DNA of 10,738 nt from Verrucomicrobia bacterium UBA3761 (lineage in GTDB: Bacteria; Verrucomicrobiota; Kiritimatiellia; RFP12; UBA1067), in assembly GCA_002371135.1 (NCBI GenBank), contig DFGB01000069.1, positions 14,514 to 25,251 on the forward strand, read 5' to 3'. A model generated the notes under the pieces. It ran no database searches, was not told the DNA's origin, and worked only from the letters and a program-made list of their open reading frames with translations. Shown in pieces: positions 7,271-10,738 of this stretch. The stretch's first letter is position 1, and each line of letters starts with the position of its first letter. Made by a program: the position numbers and the translations under genes.

Positions 7271-7996
7271 TTACAGTGCTGCGGCGTTCATTGCGGCGAG
7301 CGTGGTGCGGCCGTCGTAGAGGGCTTTGCCGACGATTGCGGCGTGGAGGTTGGACCTTTCGAGCGCCTTCAGGTTTTCGACATCGTATGGCGAAGAAACG
7401 CCGCCGGAGGCCGTGACTAGGCAGCCTGGCGCGGCATCGCAAATCGCGGCCATCTGGGTGAGGTTGGGTCCTCCGAGCATGCCATCGGTCGCCGTATCGG
7501 TATAGATGATCGTACGCACGCCGGCCTTCGCGACGGCCGCGGCGAGTTCCACGGCGCTGACGTTCGTCGTGTGCACCCAGCCTTTCGTCTGGACGAATCC
7601 GTTGCGGGCGTCGATGCCGACCGCGATGCGCTCGCCGTAGAGCTCCACGGCGCGTGCGAGGAATGCAGGGTCGTCGAGCGCGGCGGATCCGATGATGGCA
7701 CGCGCGGCGCCCGCTTCTATCACCGCCCTCAGCGCCTCTGGAGTACGAAGCCCGCCGCCCACCTCCACCGGCCCGCCAAAGGCTTCGATTATCTCGCGTA
7801 TGACTTCGGCATGGCGCGGCTCGCCGTCGAATGCGCCGTCGAGATCGACTACATGCAGTTCCTGCGCGCCTTGCTCCCGCCAGTCGCGCGCCTGCACGGC
7901 CGGCTCGTCTCCGTATACAGTGACTTCGTCTGCACGGCCTTGGCGCAGACGAACGCATTTGCCATCCTTCAAATCTATGGCAGGCAGGATTATCAT
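7271..7996 (-). CDS. hisA: Phosphoribosylformimino-5-aminoimidazole carboxamide ribotide isomerase (HisA)
   Basis: HisA performs the Amadori isomerisation of ProFAR to PRFAR in histidine synthesis. The 241-residue protein is a full-length TIM barrel with the internal half-barrel symmetry of the HisA/HisF family. Seen are PAIDLKDGKCVRL (5-17) with catalytic Asp8, HVVDLDGA (48-55), VEVGGGLR (78-85), IIGSAAL (101-107), AVGIDARNG (125-133) with the second catalytic Asp129, TDTATDGMLGGPN (166-178) and the phosphate-binding TASGGVSS (195-202). The ATG at 7996 lies inside ATGA, overlapping the hisB stop by 4 nt, and AAAGG stands 6 nt upstream, so translation is probably coupled to hisB. No hisH or hisF follows; the next gene is dxr after a 114-nt repeat tract. 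The frame remains open upstream to 8653, but that extension only shadows hisB. Confidence 0.96.
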   Translation of the reverse strand: MIILPAIDLKDGKCVRLRQGRADEVTVYGDEPAVQARDWREQGAQELHVVDLDGAFDGEPRHAEVIREIIEAFGGPVEVGGGLRTPEALRAVIEAGAARAIIGSAALDDPAFLARAVELYGERIAVGIDARNGFVQTKGWVHTTNVSAVELAAAVAKAGVRTIIYTDTATDGMLGGPNLTQMAAICDAAPGCLVTASGGVSSPYDVENLKALERSNLHAAIVGKALYDGRTTLAAMNAAAL

Positions 7997-8577
7997 ATCA
8001 CGCCTTTCGAACTTGGCACGCCCTTCTCGAGCGGGTCGACGGCTTTGGCCGCCCTCAGCGCCCGCGCGAAACTCTTGAAAAACCCCTCGCAGACGTGGTG
8101 CGCTTCGTCGCCGTAGATTTGCCTCAGGTGGATGTTCGAGCGCGACTCCACCGATACCGCGCGGAAAAACTCCTCCAGAAGCTTCACCTCGAAATCCCGC
8201 ACCATCATATGCTTCATGGGCGAAGACATCACGATGAACGGGCGGCCGCCAAGGTCGAGCGACGTCTCGCACAACGCTTCGTCCATCGGGATCGACGCGA
8301 AGCCATACCGCGTTATCCCCTTGCGATCGCCAAGCGCCTCGTTCAGCGCCTGGCCGAAGACGAGCCCCGTATCCTCGACCGTGTGATGGTAGTCGACGTC
8401 TATATCGCCAGCAACTTTCACCGAAAGATCTATGAGCGCATGCTTCTTCAGCAGTTCGAGCATGTGGTTGAAGAAACCGATGCCCGTATCGATCCCGCCC
8501 TCGCCGGAACCGTCGAGGTTCAGGGAGAGTTTGATTTTCGTCTCGCGCGTGTTGCGCTCTATTTCGGCTGTACGCAT
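7993..8577 (-). CDS. hisB: Imidazoleglycerol-phosphate dehydratase (HisB)
   Basis: This Mn-dependent enzyme dehydrates imidazole glycerol phosphate to imidazole acetol phosphate. The 194-residue product is the stand-alone dehydratase, with no histidinol phosphatase domain fused as in E. coli. The duplicated half-domain metal motifs are clear: GFFNHML (34-40), DYHHTVEDTGL (62-72), and DEAHHVCEGFFKSFARAL (157-174), with His64, His65, Glu68, His160, His161 and Glu164 as likely metal ligands. The C-terminus VPSSKGVI is family-typical. The start at 8577 is preceded immediately by a pyrimidine-rich heptamer array (TTCCCTC units in the mRNA sense) with no Shine-Dalgarno. A change in repeat number there would alter the leader length but not the protein. 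It overlaps hisA by 4 nt. Confidence 0.96.
   Translation of the reverse strand: MRTAEIERNTRETKIKLSLNLDGSGEGGIDTGIGFFNHMLELLKKHALIDLSVKVAGDIDVDYHHTVEDTGLVFGQALNEALGDRKGITRYGFASIPMDEALCETSLDLGGRPFIVMSSPMKHMMVRDFEVKLLEEFFRAVSVESRSNIHLRQIYGDEAHHVCEGFFKSFARALRAAKAVDPLEKGVPSSKGVI
8003..8007 (-). promoter_or_regulatory. Probable ribosome binding site of hisA
   Basis: AAAGG with a 6-nt spacer before the hisA ATG at 7996, located in the last codons of hisB. It is a weak match, and coupling through the ATGA overlap may matter more. Confidence 0.5.
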
Positions 8578-8579
8578 AA

Positions 8580-8628
8580 GAGGGAAGAGGGAAGAGGGAA
8601 GAGGGAGAAGGGAAGAGGGAAGAGGGAG
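8580..8628. repeat. Seven-copy GAGGGAA heptamer array abutting the hisB start codon
   Basis: Seven consecutive 7-nt units on the + strand: GAGGGAA three times, GAGGGAG, AAGGGAA, GAGGGAA, GAGGGAG. Only two bases (AA, 8578-8579) separate the array from the hisB start codon. In the hisB transcript this is a long C/U-rich leader. The CATAAGAGGGA sequence across the hisB start is shared exactly with the dapL start at 2140-2150. Confidence 0.93.
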
Positions 8629-8707
8629 AATTTTCGATTTCCGATTGATTCAAGTCTCTGCGATGGAAAAGGGAAGATGGAAGCGTTAGAACTTCTAGGA
8701 CTAACTA
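8629..8707. repeat. Mixed degenerate repeat tract between the Mur ligase gene and hisB
   Basis: Several modules follow each other on the + strand: TTTTCGA, TTTCCGA, TTGATTC (8631-8651); GTCTCTGCG (8655-8663), a single copy of the CGCAGAG-type element on the other strand; GATGGAA, AAGGGAA, GATGGAA (8662-8682), relatives of the hisB-proximal heptamer; TTAGAACTTCTAGGACT (8686-8702); and AACTACTAACT (8703-8713), which continues into the last codons of the Mur ligase gene. The last two modules recur inverted at 3776-3833. No promoter for hisB is recognisable inside the tract. Confidence 0.7.
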
Positions 8708-9916
8708 CTAACTGCGAACTCCTGCGAGGCGTGCGGCTAGGGAGGGGAGTTCCGGGTCGCGGGCGCCGCATACGGCGAACGCGGCGAAGTTCCCTCTGCG
8801 CGCATTCATCCACTCGTAGGCCGCGTCGAGGCTGTCCACGCAAAGCGCGAGGCCGGCCTTGAGACCGTCGGCGAGATCGCGCGAATTAATCGTGCGGTCG
8901 GCGGTGCCGCCTGCGTCGTATACGGGCAGAAGAAGAAGCTTGTCGCATTCGCGGACGACTTCGTTGAACATGTCGACAAGATCCGGCATCATTTTGCGAA
9001 GCGGTCCGTAGCCATGTGGACGCCACACGGCGCAGACGCCGCGTCCGGGGTTGAGCGACGAGAGCGCCTTCCACATCGCGCGCAACTTCTCTGGATTGTG
9101 GGCGTAATCATCGTAGACGTTCTCGCCGTAACGCTGCATGCGGCGCTCCACGCCGCCGAATGCCGCAAGCGCGCGCCTCGCGGCATCTTCGTCGCAGCCG
9201 AGGGCGAGCGCCATCCTCAGCGCGAGGAGCGCGTTCGCACGATTGTGTTCGCCGGGCATGGCGCACTCTGGGAGGGCAAGACCGGAAGAGTCCGGCAGGC
9301 GGCCGTCGATCACCGGCCCCTTGACTTCGGCGATGAATGCATCGAAAACGCGATCCATCTCGTCCTTTGGATAATGATCGGCCGAGGCATTCGTGATTAT
9401 CGCGGCGTACGGGTGGAATGCTACGAGGGATTTATCGCTCTCGTCGACTTCGGCGACGGCATATTCGCCGCGGCCAAACCGCACCGCGCCGTGCCAATCC
9501 ACCACCCTCGCGCCATTTACGCAGAGCGGATCGAAACCGCATGCGGCGAGGATGTGGCCGAGCATCGCGGTGACGGTCGACTTGCCGCACGTCCCGGCCA
9601 CTGCGACGAGTTTCCTGCCCCCGAGCGCCCTCGCAAGCGCCTGGGCGCGATGCGTGACGGGGATGCCGAACGCCTTGGCGGCCTCAAGCCCGGGGTTCGT
9701 CTCCTCGATCGCGGTGGAAACGATCACCTCGTCGACCGTCCCGTCGACGCCAGTGCCATCGTCGGGATAGCACTGGATGCCGAGCGACTCGAGTTCGCGA
9801 ATAGTCTTGGTGCCGAGAGTTCTATCCGCTCCCGTCACTTCATCGCCGAGATTCGCAAGCGTCACGGCAAGTGCGCTCATCCCGACCCCGCCGATTCCGA
9901 TCAGATGTCTTTTCAC
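8708..9916 (-). CDS. MurC-like Mur ligase (UDP-N-acetylmuramate--L-alanine ligase family, divergent)
   Basis: A cytosolic ATP-dependent ligase of the Mur family, with three domains visible: an N-terminal Rossmann-type domain with HLIGIGGVGMSALA (4-17); a central ATPase domain with GTCGKST (108-114), EVDESDKS (156-163), TNASADH (175-181) and PGEHN (221-225); and a C-terminal domain with DDYAHNP (269-275), RPHGYGPLR (299-307) and a GGTADR segment (336-341). MurC proper adds L-Ala to UDP-MurNAc. At 402 residues it is shorter than usual MurC (about 450-490). The P-loop differs from the usual GTHGKTT, and DDYAHNP/PHGYGP differ from the common MurC DDYAHHP and PHRY forms. From memory these features match a MurC-like subgroup whose substrate is less certain, so the symbol is left blank. 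The GTG start at 9916 forms GTGA with the proB stop; no Shine-Dalgarno is seen, so translation coupling is likely. It could be the organism's only MurC or an accessory ligase. Confidence 0.85.
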   Translation of the reverse strand: MKRHLIGIGGVGMSALAVTLANLGDEVTGADRTLGTKTIRELESLGIQCYPDDGTGVDGTVDEVIVSTAIEETNPGLEAAKAFGIPVTHRAQALARALGGRKLVAVAGTCGKSTVTAMLGHILAACGFDPLCVNGARVVDWHGAVRFGRGEYAVAEVDESDKSLVAFHPYAAIITNASADHYPKDEMDRVFDAFIAEVKGPVIDGRLPDSSGLALPECAMPGEHNRANALLALRMALALGCDEDAARRALAAFGGVERRMQRYGENVYDDYAHNPEKLRAMWKALSSLNPGRGVCAVWRPHGYGPLRKMMPDLVDMFNEVVRECDKLLLLPVYDAGGTADRTINSRDLADGLKAGLALCVDSLDAAYEWMNARRGNFAAFAVCGARDPELPSLAARLAGVRS

Positions 9917-10671
9917 AGTGCCGAACCAGGGAAAAAGGTTCCAACGCTCTTGCCTGCGACAATCGCCCTGAGCGACGCCTTTCGTCCGTTGGCTACGTAG
10001 ACGTCGATGCCGCTTTTGACGGCGGCCTTGACTGCGCGAAGTTTCGAATCCATGCCGCCTTTTGAAAGCTTGCCCTTCTCGCCGGGCTTGACGAGACGCG
10101 ACAGCCCTCCAAGCGACGAAATCTGCGCAATCCTTTTGCCGTTCGCGTCCAGGACGCCGTCGACAGTCGTGAGGAGGATGAGCATGTCGGCCTTGACGAG
10201 CTTGGCGATGAGGAACGAGAGCCAATCGTTGTCGCCGAAACTGCTGCCCTTGAGTTCCTCGTCCGCCACGACGTCGTTTTCATTGACGATGGGGACGATG
10301 GAGGACTTCATGAGCCGTTCCAGCGCGGCCTTTACGTTTTTCGCGCGCCTGCGCTCTTCAAAGTCGTAGTGGGTGAGCAGCAGCTGGCCGATTTTGACGC
10401 CGTGGGCGGCGAAGAGTTTTTCGTATTCGTAGATGAAACGCGCCTGGCCGACGGCTGCGCAAGTCTGCACATCGGCAAGCTCGGCGGGACGCGCATCAAG
10501 CCCGAGCGCCTCCACGCCCGCAGCCACGGCGCCCGACGAAACGAACACTAGTTCATTGCCGGCTGCAAGAATTTCGTCGAGTTGCTCCACAAGACGACGG
10601 AGCGCCGGATAATCCGGCCGCCCCGTCTTCTTCGCAATCGCATGCGTGCCTACTTTGACTACGATTCTCAT
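9913..10671 (-). CDS. proB: Glutamate 5-kinase (ProB), catalytic domain only
   Basis: ProB phosphorylates the gamma-carboxyl of glutamate, the first step of proline synthesis. The 252-residue product covers the amino acid kinase fold: VVKVGTHAI (4-12), VSSGAVAAG (44-52), CAAVGQ (about 71-76), the glutamate-binding IVPIVNENDVV segment, FGDNDWLSFLIA, TTVDGVL, and KGGMDSKLRAVKAA near the C-terminus. The PUA domain that brings E. coli ProB to 367 residues is absent; one-domain ProBs are known in other bacteria. The GGM element is preceded by SK rather than the more common GT. The ATG at 10671 begins directly at the kinase fold, with no Shine-Dalgarno upstream. The partner proA is not in the window and may lie further upstream. 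The stop overlaps the Mur ligase start by 4 nt, a pairing without an obvious metabolic reason. Confidence 0.94.
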   Translation of the reverse strand: MRIVVKVGTHAIAKKTGRPDYPALRRLVEQLDEILAAGNELVFVSSGAVAAGVEALGLDARPAELADVQTCAAVGQARFIYEYEKLFAAHGVKIGQLLLTHYDFEERRRAKNVKAALERLMKSSIVPIVNENDVVADEELKGSSFGDNDWLSFLIAKLVKADMLILLTTVDGVLDANGKRIAQISSLGGLSRLVKPGEKGKLSKGGMDSKLRAVKAAVKSGIDVYVANGRKASLRAIVAGKSVGTFFPGSAL

Positions 10672-10705
10672 GGATTGAAATCAATGGCATGCAATAGATT
10701 TTTAT

Positions 10706-10729
10706 CGCAGAGACGCAGAGTCGCAGAGT
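10706..10729. repeat. CGCAGAG-type 8-nt repeat upstream of proB
   Basis: Three consecutive 8-nt units on the + strand: CGCAGAGA, CGCAGAGT, CGCAGAGT, with ATTTTTAT before and TTTTCT after. The array may continue past the right edge. It is a relative of the CTCTGTG/CACAGAG units at 2187-2219. The remaining 10672-10705 holds a small ATTGA-AA-TCAAT inverted repeat (10674-10685) next to the proB start, too short to call an operator. Confidence 0.85.
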
Positions 10730-10738
10730 TTTCTCGGA

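Noticed and set aside
8580..8628. CRISPR array
   Set aside because: Repeat units are 7 nt and contiguous, with no unique spacers and no cas genes nearby.
7271..8653. hisA extended upstream to 460 residues
   Set aside because: The extra 219 residues are hisB read in another frame plus the heptamer array; HisA homology begins at MIILPAIDLKDG, where an ATGA overlap and an AAAGG site fit the start at 7996.
8708..10225. Mur ligase extended upstream to 505 residues
   Set aside because: The first 103 residues are proB in another frame, Arg-rich and without homology; the Mur fold begins at the GTG at 9916.
10674..10685. ATTGA-AA-TCAAT inverted repeat before proB as an operator
   Set aside because: Five-base arms are too short to separate from chance, and no regulator gene is in the window.

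Overview
The window reads as one compact, G+C-rich bacterial segment in which all ten recognisable genes lie on the minus strand, so transcription runs from high to low coordinates: proB, a MurC-like Mur ligase, hisB, hisA, dxr, rseP, ispG, an O-antigen ligase/polymerase-like protein, dapL, and a sodium:solute symporter cut by the left edge. I see no tRNA, rRNA, CRISPR array, transposase or convincing riboswitch. DapL-type lysine/meso-DAP synthesis, the non-mevalonate (MEP) isoprenoid route, a Mur ligase and a Wzy/WaaL-like envelope protein indicate a Gram-negative-type bacterium with meso-DAP peptidoglycan. DapL and SSS symporters are common in the Planctomycetes-Verrucomicrobia-Chlamydiae-Lentisphaerae group, so a PVC-type organism is my best guess, but that is an inference and not proven by this sequence.

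Layout. Positions 8708-10671 hold proB and the MurC-like ligase, overlapping by 4 nt (GTGA). Positions 7271-8577 hold hisB and hisA, overlapping by 4 nt (ATGA). Positions 3834-7156 hold dxr, rseP and ispG, overlapping by 8 and 35 nt: two MEP enzymes flank the site-2 protease. Positions 2255-3772 encode a polytopic O-antigen ligase-like protein, 910-2142 dapL, and 1-875 the symporter. The genes are mostly housekeeping: proline, histidine and lysine/DAP synthesis, isoprenoids, and envelope assembly.

The most unusual part is what lies between the genes. Every gap above about 35 nt (2143-2254, 3773-3833, 7157-7270, 8578-8707 and the upstream end at 10672-10738) is filled with degenerate 7- or 8-nt-period repeats in several sequence families. 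Some modules recur in different gaps on opposite strands. The tracts run right up to start codons (hisB, dapL) and into the last codons of ispG and the Mur ligase. Genes that start next to a tract have no Shine-Dalgarno sequence, while three of the four overlapped internal starts (ispG, rseP, hisA) do. The MurC-like ligase is also notable: it is short and has a non-standard P-loop and C-terminal motifs that set it apart from ordinary MurC.
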